In this document: positions 11,311 to 22,989 of the stretch, piece by piece
How positions within the stretch are numbered: the stretch's first letter is position 1
How the letters are laid out: each line of letters begins with the position of its first letter
Origin: Adenophora triphylla var. japonica
Taxonomy: Eukaryota > Streptophyta > Magnoliopsida > Asterales > Campanulaceae
Length of the DNA stretch: 64,000 bases
NCBI GenBank assembly: GCA_022495995.1
Contig: JAFEMH010002456.1
Coordinates: 248,001-312,000 of the forward strand
Reading direction: 5' to 3'
Notes under the pieces: model-generated
The model's database searches: none
Told to the model about the DNA's origin: nothing
Seen by the model: the letters and a program-made list of their open reading frames with translations, nothing else
Made by a program: the position numbers and the translations under genes

Positions 11311-12090
11311 AAAAAGCTGCCCCGCCTAAATCTTCTTTTTATTCATCTTTGAGAAATTTTGTTTTTTCTAGGGTTTATCTTTTTACGAAGATCTCTTCCT
11401 TCTCTTGGGCGCAGAAAGTCAAAGAAGTGAAGGTTTTGGTGTTTCTACTATGGATGAAAATATCCTCTCCCTTTTACTCAGATTCTCGAATAACATATAC
11501 ACAAGCACCCAAACGTCAAGTATCAACTTATTTGGGAACGGATGACGTAGTAACTTTTCATATATTTTGAAAAATTACCATTTATAATTTAGGATGCTGA
11601 AATTAAAAAAAAAATGAAAAGGCTAATCATTTTTTTTAATAGGTTTTTTTTTTTTTTTAAAGTGTCATGCATAGGATCGCTTTATGAAAATGAGTTTGGT
11701 TTAGCTTGCGTGTGACAATTGTCACTAGGATTTTAGCTCAATAATAGAGTTCTATTGTTGTTGTTCGTTCAACTTTATTTTCATTTTTCTTTTTCTTATA
11801 ATTCAGTTATGTTTGTTATCTTCTTGATTCTTTATTTTCTAATTTTAATTTTTAAAGTTTGTATTTACAAAAATTAAATTATGAAAATTGAAGTTTAATT
11901 TTTGATTCTACAGTTATAGGGATAGTTGTGATGTTATAATTTCTATATTTATTATATCGATACAAAAAAATTGAGAGAAGATATTTACTCACTATTATTG
12001 TGGTTAAGGGAGAATTTAGACGTGATTTTTTTTAGAAAGTGCATTATTCACTTCAACTTCTATTTATATAGTGATTGATAAATATAATAT

Positions 12091-13227
12091 TGATTTGTAC
12101 TTAATTAAAATAGATTTATTGTTATCAGACCACCGATAAATAGGTCGGGTTGAAATGAGTCAATCCGTTAAATATGCTTTTAAGTTTCTCGGTTGTTGTA
12201 TCCGTATGAGTGCATGTTGTTGTATTGTTTTTGGATCTGCAAGCAAAATAACATAATTATGAAAATGCCCTGGACCAACAGTCCGCAAATATTGTGTTTA
12301 AAAAAAAATGAGTTTGTGATTTATCCTATGGAAATTACGTAGATAAACTTTCATTTAACAAAATTACTTTAAATTACAAAAATGCCTTCAACCAACCAAT
12401 AAAAAAGTGTTGTGATTTAGCCTATGCTCCCTCATTTCGCTTCACTCAGCACCAAATTTCATTTTAATCGGTCCCGCTTCACTTGCCACTATCCAAAATT
12501 AAAAAGTTTTTATACTCACAACATTAATCAAATTATTATTCTCCCACTCAGTCTCTACTATTTTATTTTTTCCTGCTCACAACACCTCATTTTATTAATT
12601 CTCTCTTCTACTTTTATTTATTTTTAATGTAAAAAGTTGGTGTCAAGTGAATTGGAAAGGCTGAAGTATGCTATTTTAAGTTACATTTATTTTAAGTTAC
12701 ATTTACTAAATGTACCGATACAATCATAATAATCGTATTTAATTCAAACCAACCAATAAAAAAGTATTTTTTTTACCAGAAAAAAAATGTTGAAATCATC
12801 TTAGATATATCCAATTAAAAAAGAAAATCATTTGTAGTTTAAGTTTCACACTTCCTTTCCAAAAAAAAATAAAAATAAAAAAAAATTCTAATTGAGCCAT
12901 ATAAAATTTTGATCATTTATTTTGTAACATTTTGGGACGGAGGAGTTGAACTAATACTGTACTTATGATATGGTTTAATCACGTTTTCTATTGTATTGCT
13001 ATTTATTTCTCAAAATAAATAATTATTTTTATCTTAAAATATTTTGGAATGGCGGAAGTACATAATTATTACTTCTGTTAACTTTTCAACTAAAATTTAA
13101 ATGTTATAATCATCTCTTAACAAAGTAAAATTGATTTTCAACTAAAATTTAAATGTTCTTGGGTAATATTGCGGGGCCTGCTGCTACGTGGTCCCATTAT
13201 CCGGGTTTTCACTATCCTATCCGTATA
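12091..13227. other. AT-rich intergenic stretch with degenerate MITE pieces
   Basis: 12424-12660 is a decayed Stowaway-type element: ctccctcatttcgcttcact on the left, tactcacaac and ctcacaacac motifs inside, and a degraded right end near gtgtcaagtgaattgg. Single right-end scraps occur at about 12940-12952 (gggacggaggag) and 13041-13055. No gene was seen. Confidence 0.5.
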
Positions 13228-13293
13228 CTCCCTCCGTTCCACAAATATACAAAAAAAAAAAAAAATTCCTTTTGGGCGTTTCACAATAATATA

Positions 13294-13575
13294 CTCCCTC
13301 CGTCCCACTATAGTTGACACCCAAGGAGTGGGCACGGGAACTAAGAAGAAACAATTAAATAAAGAAAATGTGTGATAGAAAATGAAGAGAGAGAATGAGT
13401 GGGATAAATAGTAGTGTTGGTTGAATAAATTGAGTGGTGGAAAATGAAGAGAGAGAATGAGTGGTGGGGTCCATTAATATAAAAATATAAAAACTTGGTT
13501 ATTTTTGGAAGGTGTCAAGTGAAGTGGGACGTCCCAAAATGAAAAGAAGTGTCAAGTATAGTGGGACGGAGGGAG
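13294..13575. mobile_element. Inner Stowaway MITE (282 bp)
   Basis: Bounded by TA at 13292-13293 and 13576-13577. The termini CTCCCTCCGTCCCACTATAG and CTATAGTGGGACGGAGGGAG are perfect inverted repeats over 20 bp. The near-identical ends make it one of the younger MITEs in the window. It sits inside the outer MITE. Confidence 0.95.
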
Positions 13576-13681
13576 TACACTTTTTCAAAATGAAAATGGA
13601 ATCCACTTCTCTCTACTCACAACACTTTTTAAATTTACTATTCTCTCACTCATTCTCTCTCCTATTTTACTTTTACACTCA

Positions 13682-15378
13682 GACCATGTCCAATAAAGTA
13701 GTTGAGGAGGGGTTGAATGGGGGCTCAACTAGTTGAGTGTGTGCAATAAGGGGTTGAGAGGGGGGTGGTTGAAGGGGAGGGGTTGAGAGTTTCCAACCTG
13801 GTTGAAGAAAAAAATGGGGGACCCGACTTCGCCACGCGTCAGCCTCATATTGGACCAAATTCAGCGTGTAGCCTACACGCCCAGACAAGGCGCGTTATGC
13901 TTCTTTTTTTTTTTTTCCTGCAATTGACACATGGCGAGCATTGATTGGTTCCCCATATTTTTAGATTTTATCTTCAACCCAGATTTTCGAGCTCAATTAT
14001 TTTACAGCTATTTTTTTTTTTTTTTTTTCAGAAAATTCTCAAATTTTTTTTCTCTATAAAATGATATAACTTTCTTTTTATTTGTACACCAAAAAAAAAA
14101 CCTCTTTTCTCTAAAAAAAATCTTAATTATCCTTCTTTAACCCCTTATTTTTTAAAATATTCATCATCTTTTTAGTGAAATGGATCCCAATAATCCTTAT
14201 TTCAACACTTAGAATTCAAGTTATTTTTCACCAAATTACTCCAATCCTAATGATTTTCAATCGCCAAATCAATTTTATTATCAACCAAATGTCATGCCTT
14301 CAGCTGTACCCACCTGGAATCCATATTATGGTATGCAATTTCAACGACCTCTACAACCACCACTACCTTCTCAAGAATCAGAATATCCCGAATATTCAAC
14401 ATAAATGGTTCTGGGTAGCAATAGCAGTCTTGATTTGAAGCTACTCCAACTCCGGATGCAGGGAGGTTCAACCACTAGCCTGGAGATAAATTGTCAAATG
14501 GAGCACGAAGGACAATATAGTGCTAATCAGTGGGTGGATTAAGTTTGAAACCGACAGTGTTGTCGGAAAAAATCAGAAGAGTGAAGCGTTTTGGGGTAAG
14601 ATTGTTGAATATTGTAACGAACATTGTGAATTTAACCCTCCCCGTGACGTAGTTTCATGCAAAAATCGTTTCAATTATATAAACGCCAAATTTGGCAAAT
14701 GGGTAGGTGCATACGATAACGCAAAGCGTATGCAACAAAGCGGGTGGTCGGAGAATGATGTTTTGAAAAAAGCTCACGAATTATATAAAAGTGCTAACAA
14801 TAGAACTTTTAATTTGATGGACGAGTGAATAGCTACCCGAGATCAACCATGGCCCCTACGCAGTTTTGAAGTCTGAGGAAATTATATAAAAGTGCAAATC
14901 AGTGATTTTTAAATTTTATTTTACTGTGAGTCGAGTCTATGTATCGTATGTTTTTTTGTTTTTCATCATTTGTGAAACGAGCTAAGTTTATTGTATCTTT
15001 TCTTATTTTTATTAAAATTAAAATATTCTCGTATTTATTTAATTGCTTCGAAAAAAATTAATTAAGTGTGAATTAAAAAAAATTAAAAAAAAATCTCGAA
15101 TTTATAAATAAAAATATCAATAATTTATTTTTTAATAATAAATTATTATTATTTTTATTATTTTTTTAATTATAAAATTAAATATTGTAAATAAAATAAA
15201 AAGTGGTAAGGTATAGAATGATGAGTTGAGAGGAGTTAAATTTTAAACTAAACTAGCTTATTGTGGAGGTATAGTTGAGAAAGTAGTTGAATGATTAAGT
15301 GGATGGAGAGAGAAGATGAGGTGTCGTGATATTAGGATAATTGAATATTTTTTGATAGTTGACTTATTGGACATGATC
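13682..15378 (+). mobile_element. Non-autonomous PIF/Harbinger element (1.7 kb)
   Basis: The termini GACCATGTCCAATAA and TTATTGGACATGATC are inverted repeats. The flanking trinucleotides are TCA (13679-13681) and TTA (15379-15381), matching the TNA target duplication of PIF/Harbinger with one change. It carries remnants of the MYB/NAM-associated companion ORF but no DDE transposase. It lies inside the outer Stowaway MITE. Confidence 0.8.
14180..14828 (+). pseudogene. PIF/Harbinger MYB-like (NAM-associated) ORF1, broken
   Basis: The reading begins MDPNNPYF at 14180, meets a stop after ten codons, and continues with SPNYSNPNDFQSPNQFYYQP and NPYYGMQFQRPLQPPLPSQE. A frame shift then leads into LISGWIKFETDSVVG, VSCKNRFNYINAKFGKWVGA and AKRMQQSGWSENDVL (14520-14828). 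This trihelix/SANT-like block is the DNA-binding companion protein encoded by plant Harbinger elements, often annotated as glutathione S-transferase T3-like or NAM-associated. Stop and frame change make it non-functional. Confidence 0.8.
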
Positions 15379-15600
15379 TTACAACACATTACCTTTATCA
15401 CTTTTTGCCTTAATCTCCGTTGCCGACCAAAAAGTTTATATAATTGTGGAACTGAGGGAGTATTTGTTATCCGGGATTTCGCAATCTAGTTATTCTAGAC
15501 AAACCATTTTCAGTCGTTTACCGTTGGCCTCCGCCGTGACTTTGAACACTCCGGGATCTAGAGAGCTTCCGGTGTCAACAACCTTTCCATTAAACTTCAA

Positions 15601-18600
15601 ATGTTCAACAATAGTATCTCAATTTCAGTTTCTGACGAAGAATCCGATGACCTTGCCGGTAAGATGCGTGTCAGAGTCCGCAGAAAACGCAAGAAATTAG
15701 GGCTCAGAGGCAAGAAAGATTTAGCTCAGCGTGTTATTAGATACCTTCTGAGATGGTGGCCGGTTTTTCTCTTCATTCCTGCCGTCTGTCTCCTCCTGTT
15801 TGAAGCCTCCAAACTCGGTCGGAAGCCCAATCCAGTGGTCAATCCGGAAGTCATTCATCGTAATATCGTGCAGAACAAATCAGATGGAAATTTGAATCGG
15901 TTAGATCCGACTACTCATGTCGTCCGAGGCGTTAGAGAACGTAAGTCATTTTTAGTGCTTGCAAATTTTATTCCTCCTAGAGATTGGAGAATTGTTATAT
16001 AGACCCGTAAAATTGCTGAGTAAACCCATAACATTAAATCCATTCTCAAAAAATTAAAATAAACCCCTCTCTTTCCCTTTATACCCCTTTTCCTTATCCC
16101 CACCCACACACGTTAACCCCAAATCAGATTTTTAGAGAGAGAAAGAGAGAAAATCAGAAATTTTTAGAGAGAGAAACATTGTAAAATAAATTAATTTTGG
16201 TTCAATTTGTTCGAAAATTACTTTCTATGATTTAATTCGTTTGATTAATGTTGAAGTTGAGAATTTTTGGGTTCAATTTATTTCAAATTCTGGGTTTGTG
16301 GTGGTTCGCCAAGATCGACCGAAATTGTAGACTGTTTCGGCCTTCACCAATTGTAGTGGCTGAACTTTTGAAAAGTTCAGCCACACCCGTGAACTTCTTG
16401 AAAAAGTTCAGCCACTATCGGCCGAACTTCTTGAAAGAGTTCAGCCAGTACCGGCCGAACTTTTTGAAAGAGTTCAGCCAGTACCGGCCGAACTTTTGTA
16501 ATGAAGGAAAAAAAAAATTCAAATATTTTGACCTATTATTTGGGTACATAACATCGTTTTGACATGAGAATAGAGCTAAGGTACTTTGAGCAATCATTTA
16601 TTTTTAAATAGACAAAAAAAATTAAGTAGTTATAAATACATCACCTTTTTTCCCCAATCTCTCCCGGTGGTTGAGTAATAACAGCTGTAACCTAAATCAC
16701 AAACATAAGCAACCATGCCACCAAAGATATCTATGCCCACACTCAAAATTAAAGTACATACATTGAAGTTTCCATAGAACATCTTTTAGTAGTAATTTTA
16801 ATTGCACCATAATTCCCAAATAACATATACAAAGACTTGGATGTGAAGGCAGGACACTCACAAAGAAAGAAAATGATCTAAAAATTACCATCTACATATT
16901 TTCAAGTATCAACATATAACATGTACGTATTTAAAAATACGTACATTTTCTTGTCTATTTAAAAATAAATGATTGCTTAAAGTACCTTAGCTCTATTCGC
17001 ATGTTAAAACGATGTTATGTACCCAAATAACAAACAGACCAAAATATTTTAAAAAAAAAAATTCCGTCATTACAAAAGTTCGGCCGATACTGGCTGAACT
17101 TTTTCAAGAAGTTCGGCCAGTAGTAGCTGAACTTTTTCAAGAAGTTCGGCCACTACTGGCCGAACTTTTTTTGTTTTTCGGCCGGGTGTGGCCGAATTTT
17201 TTTTGTTTTTTCGGTCGGGTGTGACCGATTCTGGGCAAAAAAATTATCAAATTTTGGCCGAATTTTTGCCACGAAAACAAAATATTTAAGACAACAATTT
17301 AACACATTTATATGGTTAGAAAGTGAAAAAATATATAGGTATGAGATTTACAATGAGTTTTAAAAAAGAAGTATATAAGAATGGGTTTATGGATTTAAGG
17401 GTATTAGAGTCATTTCATAGTATGGCAATTTTGAAATTTTAAATTTACGGGTTTACTCAACAATTTTACGGGTTTATATAACAATTCTCTAGAGATTAAT
17501 CATTATTACTTGATCTTCAAACAGTATCTAGGTACTCAGCTTTGTTATTTAATCATCTTTAATTGTATACTTTGTGACTTGTATATTTAATTGATCGTGC
17601 CTTAAGTTTAAGGATGATACCAGTTGTTAGCATTCTGAAAACATCATAATAAGAACTATGGTATCATCGGTTGATTCTTATGAACTTACAGGTTTATGTT
17701 TATTATAGTAAGCATTTAGTCACTAAAAATTTCCTAAGCAATCTGTTAGCTTTCATAGTTTCTGAAACATCTAATTGCATTGTAATCTCTAAATCTTGTT
17801 CAGGAGATAACATTCGTAATCGACTGTGGAACTTATTATTGTGTATTGGTACTCTACTGTTAGTCTGAGGGAGGCATGCGAGTGAAAAGGTCGGTACTAA
17901 ATTGGAGTAGATGTTTAAGCAAAAAAAAATTAAAGTGAAATACTCTTGTCAGCCAAAGCTTGGGCGTTATATTTTCCGTGGCAAATGGGTTACTCGGTAA
18001 TTTCAAAACGATGCATCAACCACATCTCTGTTTATTACAAATTATGCATATAATCAATTCTCTATACTCTGGAATGTGATGAGATCTGAATTATTGGATT
18101 TGGGTGTTTCTTCTCCATGTTGTAATATGCATTAAAAGTAGTCAGTCTTTTGTGGTTTTCCTCTTCTGACATCTTGCTGATGCCAAAAAATGCTTTCCCC
18201 ATCATGACACACTTTCATATATCATATCAGGTTGCTTGAAGCTCCTAGCTCCTGAAGAACTCCTACGCCTGGATTACCCAAAGGAAAAAGATTCCTCCTA
18301 TCCTATTAAGAAAGTGGTTTACCTATCAGAAAGTGATACAAATCATGTAACCCTATCTCAACAGGATATGGAGGTCACAAGGTTTAATTTATTTACCGGT
18401 AACCAAACACTTGAACAGAGAGAGCAAAGCTTCAAGGTCATAAATCAAATCTCAATATCTTAGGTTGTTCTGTTAGATTTTAAAATCTACATAATTTTAA
18501 ATCTTTTGGTGTGTGTTGATACGGATTTACTCTACAGTTCAGCCTTTATATCATTCGTTGATGCATTTGAGAAAACTTTCGCGTGCTAGTTACCGCCCTG

Positions 18601-21548
18601 CAGCTTGGCCCAGTTTGTTATTATGTAATCATTTGAATTAAACAATGGGTCAACATTTCAGGTGAATGAAACTATGACGGTGAACTGTGGTTTCTACAGT
18701 GAGCGTGGAGGGTTCACAATTTCAGATGAAGACAAAAATTACATGCAAACATGCAGTAGTGTGGTGTCTACTTGTGCTTTTGGTGGTGGTGATGACCTTT
18801 ATCAACCTATTGGGATGTCAGATGCATCAGTCCAGAAGGTCTTCATACAGGATGCAAAACACTTGTGAATGATTTATAAGGCATTATTAATTCTATTAAC
18901 CTCATCGTGATGAACTGATGCAGGTTTGCTATGTGGCATTTTGGGATGAAGTCACTCTTGCTACACAGGAAGCAGAAGGACATAAAGTTGGTGATGACCA
19001 TTTCATTGGCAAGTGGCGCATTGTGGTAGTTAGAAATCTTCCCTTCAGAGACCAACGCTTGAATGGCAAAATTCCGAAGGTAAGATGTATTGTGTTTGGC
19101 GTCAACAATTTTTTGTCCTTGATGTTCCTGGAATATTATAATTATTCATTCAACATGCATTTCGAGGCACTAGACCAAATGATCTTTTGTTCACTAACAT
19201 GAATTTTGCAAATCTTGGGAGGATGTCTTGTGAATTCTGAATCAGTTATCCGTTTTGTAGGTTTTTGGTCTTATTTTTGAGAAATCATCTGTACACCTCA
19301 ATATATTATTCTTGAAATGGCAATTAATCAACCATCCCCCTTGCTTTCTGTATACTCTAGCCTTCTTGCTTTCGCGGTACATTTCAATATCAAAATACGG
19401 AGGAAACCATATAATGTCGAAGGCGTATCAGGGAAGCATAGGCTACGGTTTTAATTTTAATCTGTTAACTCAAAAAAGCGTGTTGATGACTTTATCTCCA
19501 TTTTTGTTTCCCAGTTTCTGTTGACCGATTAATATACATCGTTGTTCTTTTGGTATCCGCTCATAATATCTTCCACACCATTATCCCTGCCACCCATATA
19601 GAAATAACTTCCTGCTTTGAGAAATATTCCCTCTGTCCCGGAATAAATGTCGCACTTTTTTGTATGTTAGTACGAAGGAACTGTAAGCAATAATTTTAGG
19701 TTAATATAATTATCCTAATAAAATAGAAAACTTGTTATTGATGCACCATTTTATAAATACTATCAGTAACATATTTTAAATTTTCATTAGGATAATTAAA
19801 TTAACCTAAGATCATTGCTTAAAGTTCTTGCGTACTAACATACAAAAAAGTGTGACATTTATTCTGTGACAGGGAGTATGAAAATAGCAGTTATTGACAA
19901 CAAATATTGTAGTGGAAAAAACAACAACAACTCAGTTTATATCACATTTGACTTGCTTGTTGTTAAGCTAGAGGAGGCTATCTTTCCTTGGCGTCAAGTG
20001 TCTACCAGAGTGAATTTGACCTGATGCAGTGGGAAACAACACCTCAGTTTATATCACATTTGATACAGTTCACTGCTCTAGCCATTCAGTTTCGGCGACA
20101 GTTATAATTTCTTCTCACAAACTTGAATTACAAAAAATTGAAGCTAAAGCACGATGTTTTTCCTGCGTTCGGCTGGTGACATTAGCAGAATTGTCTTTTT
20201 GGTACAAAGAAATACATATAATATGCTTGTGAGTTAGTTTACTGAATATGACAAGTTTGTAGGACATGTGGTTTTCATGTGATACGTAATTCTCAAGGAT
20301 ATTAATTAATGGATAAATTTGATCAGATGCTGGCCCATCGTCTCTTTCCTCATGCAAGATATTCTATTTGGGTAGACTCGAAGTCTCAATTTAGGAGGGA
20401 CCCTTTAGGTGTGTTCGAAGCGCTGCTTTGGCGTTCAGATTCTGTGCTTGCAATTTCAGAACATGGAGCTCGAAGTAGTGTGTATGATGAGGCAAAGGCT
20501 GTTGTCAAGAAAAATAAAGCCACCCCAGAAGAAGTTGAAGTGCAACTGGTCCAATACCGCCTTGATGGCCTCCCGCAGGACAAGAGGTTTAATGGAAAGA
20601 AAGGTATGCTTCTCTCCTTGTCTTCTGCACACAAAAAAAAAAAAAAAGATTTCAGTACCTAATTTTGTCGATCTTAGTGGAATATCAGTTAGTGTCATTT
20701 ATTGGTTGATTTAAATATATTCTATGCATAGATGAGGATGAACGTCACCTGTTTTCGTTTGCTAAATAGGTCTCATGGTATGCTTTATAGTCGGTTAGTC
20801 GTTTTAACTCAGTTTTCGTCTCTCCTTTTTCCAGTTTGTGATCAGTGGCAAAGCCACCTTAAGGTGATGGGAGTCACTTGACCCCCCTTAAATTTTGAAA
20901 AATGTCATTTTAGTATCTTCAAATTATGGAAAGTACATATAAAAAAAATACTATTTTTGTCAATTTTGACCCCATTTAGTTTTGGTAAAATTGATACTAT
21001 GATATTGAGATTATTAGGAATAGTGAAGAAGTGTCCTGTATATCGGTGAGATAACCAATGCCAAAAGAGGGTGAATAGATTGAGCATTTTGTGATACCAA
21101 AAGGATACATAACTAATCATAGGTCGAACACTTAAATGGCAAAGGTGGATTATGACCCTACGCTTAAAGGATTTACAACCAAAGGACACCCTACAGTTTC
21201 ATTAATCCAACCTAATTACATTAAGGAGATTCCATCTTATTGATTTACTTCATTGACCCGATACCAAGTAAGTGAGTACTTGGATGTAATCAATCTATTT
21301 CCCTTCTTCTTGCAGCTCTTGCGGAGGCATCTGTGATCGTGAGGGAGCATGTGCCAGCAACTAATCTGTTCATGTGCCTTTGGTTTAATGAGGCGGTCCG
21401 TTTCACTTCTCGTGATCAACTGAGCTTCCCATATGTTCTCTGGCGACTGAAAGTGATGAAGGATATAAATATGTTCCCTGTCTGCACTCGCAAAGATCTT
21501 GTCAATAGCATGGGCCATTTACGGAAGGCCAAACCTTTAAGAAGTTGA
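15601..21548 (+). CDS. TOD1: DUF616 family protein, TOD1-like (462 aa, six exons)
   Basis: Exons 15601-15940, 18231-18436, 18662-18838, 18924-19079, 20327-20603 and 21316-21548 join in frame with GT-AG borders and give 462 aa, the length I recall for Arabidopsis TOD1. The N-terminus is a cytosolic tail with a basic cluster RVRRKRKK (residues 25-32) and one membrane segment (about 51-68), so a type II Golgi-style topology. The DUF616 region follows, with NETMTVNCGFYSERGGF, CAFGGGDDLYQPIGM, YSIWVDSKSQFRRDPLG and LFMCLWFNEAVRFTSRDQLS. Known of the family: TOD1 was reported as a Golgi alkaline ceramidase for turgor control in pollen tubes and guard cells, while its paralogue MUCI70 is treated as a glycosyltransferase, so the reaction is uncertain. 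ATG 15601 is chosen for the conserved MFNNSISISVSD start. Intron 1 holds a 1.5-kb foldback element; intron 4 holds a MITE. Confidence 0.9.
15986..17489. mobile_element. 1.5-kb foldback (long-TIR) element in TOD1 intron 1
   Basis: A TAGAGATT target duplication flanks it (15978-15985 and 17490-17497; 9 bp if the preceding C is counted). The ends GAGAATTGTTATATAGACCC and GGGTTTATATAACAATTCTC are inverted, and pairing continues along arms of roughly 550-620 bp (15986-16610 against 16945-17489). Each arm carries a short tandem array of gttcggcc/ggccgaac units (about 16360-16500 and 17075-17225). The loop ends in the hairpin acgtatttaaaaatacgt near 16925. An 8-9 bp duplication with long arms suggests a Mutator-like or foldback element. 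No transposase. Confidence 0.85.
19627..19876. mobile_element. Palindromic Stowaway-like MITE in TOD1 intron 4
   Basis: TA on both sides (19625-19626, 19877-19878). The halves are long inverted repeats: aaatgtcgcacttttttgta on the left pairs with tacaaaaaagtgtgacattt on the right, and ttaggttaatataattatcc pairs with ggataattaaattaacctaa. Member of the family at 3760 and 10902. Confidence 0.85.
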
Positions 21549-22033
21549 TTCAGCCATTCTAGTCTTGTTTGAATTTCCAGTTACTAGGATCTTTACACAC
21601 TAGAAACATTCCCAAAATACCCTTACAAGATTGGATGCAGATGCTTTTGATACTACCTCTGTCCCAAAATGAATGTCCAAAAACTTTTCAAATTTGCTCT
21701 TGAATAATCAAGAGCAAATTTTAAATTATACAAGGTCATGGACTATTTGAAAGCTTATACTGTACAAGGTCACAAATAGGTGTATATTATATTGGGCTAG
21801 TTTGTAGATGTTGTAGATGCTAGAAATAGATTAGTTTTGTAGCATGTACAGTCCAATGTAGAGGCTTAGGTGTAGTATTCAATCGAAAAGGTTTAGGTGA
21901 AAAAACACAAAAGAGAAGGTTTAGGTGTAAAGTCAAAGTGGTCTAGTTAACCCAAACCACCTTAAAAGGAATTCTATTTAACAACATATCTAAAGTCTCC
22001 AACTTCAAAATTCTTAAGAGACTGAACATCATT

Positions 22034-22606
22034 ATGTGTTCTAAAAAGTTGATATTCATCTCTGCAGTAATTTTAGCAACCCTAATAGTCTTCCTTCTAG
22101 CCAAGTTTTCACCCGTACCCCATCGAAAACAAGCAAAATCCCCATCATCAACAAAGCCTTGGTTAGCCTTATCTTTATACATCCAACAAGTCCAACTTCC
22201 AAGCTCAAATATCCATCCAATGACCCCAGCGGATGCCACCGCCGGAGCTTTCATCTTCCACCGTGTACTCACTGAAGGACCCCTAAACACTTCCCGGGTG
22301 GTCGGAAAAGCTCAAGGCTTCATCATCCCCATAGAACACTTTGCCCACTCCGGTTTCAATATTATTTACCTCACTTTTGATACAAATGAATATTCGGGCA
22401 GTGTTAGTGTCCAAGCCAAGAATGTAGCTCATGGTGGGAAAGATGAATTAATTGTGGTAGGCGGAACCGGTTCTTTTGCATTTGCAAGAGGGATAGCAGC
22501 TTTTGCAAGGACAGATGATGAGCAGGGAGAGTATGTTTCACACGAACTATATCGTATTAAATTGAATCTAAAATTTCCGAGTCGGTCTCAAACGATACCA
22601 GGATGA
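22034..22606 (+). CDS. Dirigent-domain protein (190 aa, intronless)
   Basis: One uninterrupted exon. Residues 5-24 (LIFISAVILATLIVFLLAKF) form a signal peptide or signal anchor, so the protein is expected in the secretory pathway or apoplast. The dirigent domain spans about residues 65-185: FIFHRVLTEGPLNTSRVVGKAQGF, YLTFDTNEYSGSVSVQAKN and the highly typical VVGGTGSFAFARGIA. Dirigent proteins are eight-stranded beta-barrels that steer stereoselective phenoxy-radical coupling in lignan or lignin formation and in Casparian-strip assembly; the substrate cannot be told from sequence. It starts 485 bp after the TOD1 stop on the same strand. Length is usual for the family and there is no sign of damage. 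Confidence 0.9.
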   Translation: MCSKKLIFISAVILATLIVFLLAKFSPVPHRKQAKSPSSTKPWLALSLYIQQVQLPSSNIHPMTPADATAGAFIFHRVLTEGPLNTSRVVGKAQGFIIPIEHFAHSGFNIIYLTFDTNEYSGSVSVQAKNVAHGGKDELIVVGGTGSFAFARGIAAFARTDDEQGEYVSHELYRIKLNLKFPSRSQTIPG

Positions 22607-22989
22607 AGCGACCATTGACTATTTACTGCGGCACAGATTTTTATATAAGTTTTGTTTTGTTTTCTAATGACAAAAATTCACATTTTATTCTTTCTTAGAA
22701 GAGAGAATATCAAGTTATACTGTATACATTATGGAAGCATTCCTAATTCTGAGGGCTGAAGTTGTAGCGTGATGTTACAATGCAGATTTGGATTTGCTTC
22801 AAACAGACAAAGGAAATACGAGTATAAATTAGTGGGTTCATGTTGGTGGTTGGTGCCTCAGTCGACCATGGTAGGTATTTGGCTCTGTAGCAAGGTGTGT
22901 TAACTTAATATGCTAGTTTAGGATCTTCTGGTGGTGGAAAATTAAAGCTACACTAGAAGGGACAATGTTTGATGGATTTAAAAATAAAG
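22607..22989. other. Dirigent 3' flank, nothing else recognised
   Basis: AT-rich 3' flank with no element terminus or coding frame. It grades into the degenerate ACACT-rich repeat that starts near 22990. Confidence 0.4.

Larger units (their letters stand above)
9961..12090. repeat. Dispersed 2.1-2.2 kb repeat, copy 2
   Basis: Same orientation as 2807-4993 and, by eye, above 90 percent identical over most of its length, starting at the shared ttacacccttaggctctc. It ends near gattgataaatataatattg, beyond which the two copies diverge. It carries its own palindromic MITE (10902-11142) and, in place of 240 bp of copy 1, a truncated Harbinger-type MITE at 11173. Confidence 0.85.
13228..15460. mobile_element. 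Outer Stowaway MITE, interrupted by two nested insertions
   Basis: The left terminus CTCCCTCCGTTCCAC follows TA at 13226-13227. The right terminus GTGGAACTGAGGGAG ends at 15460 and is followed by TA at 15461-15462. The MITE body is cut by an inner Stowaway (13294-13575) and a Harbinger relative (13682-15378). Removing both leaves an ordinary MITE of about 250 bp containing the family motifs actattctctcactcattc and ttttacactcacaacac. Confidence 0.8.

Noticed and set aside
20845..21240. hAT-like terminus (cagtggcaaagccacc) in TOD1 intron 5
   Set aside because: Resembles TTF-type hAT ends but no partner terminus or duplication was seen.
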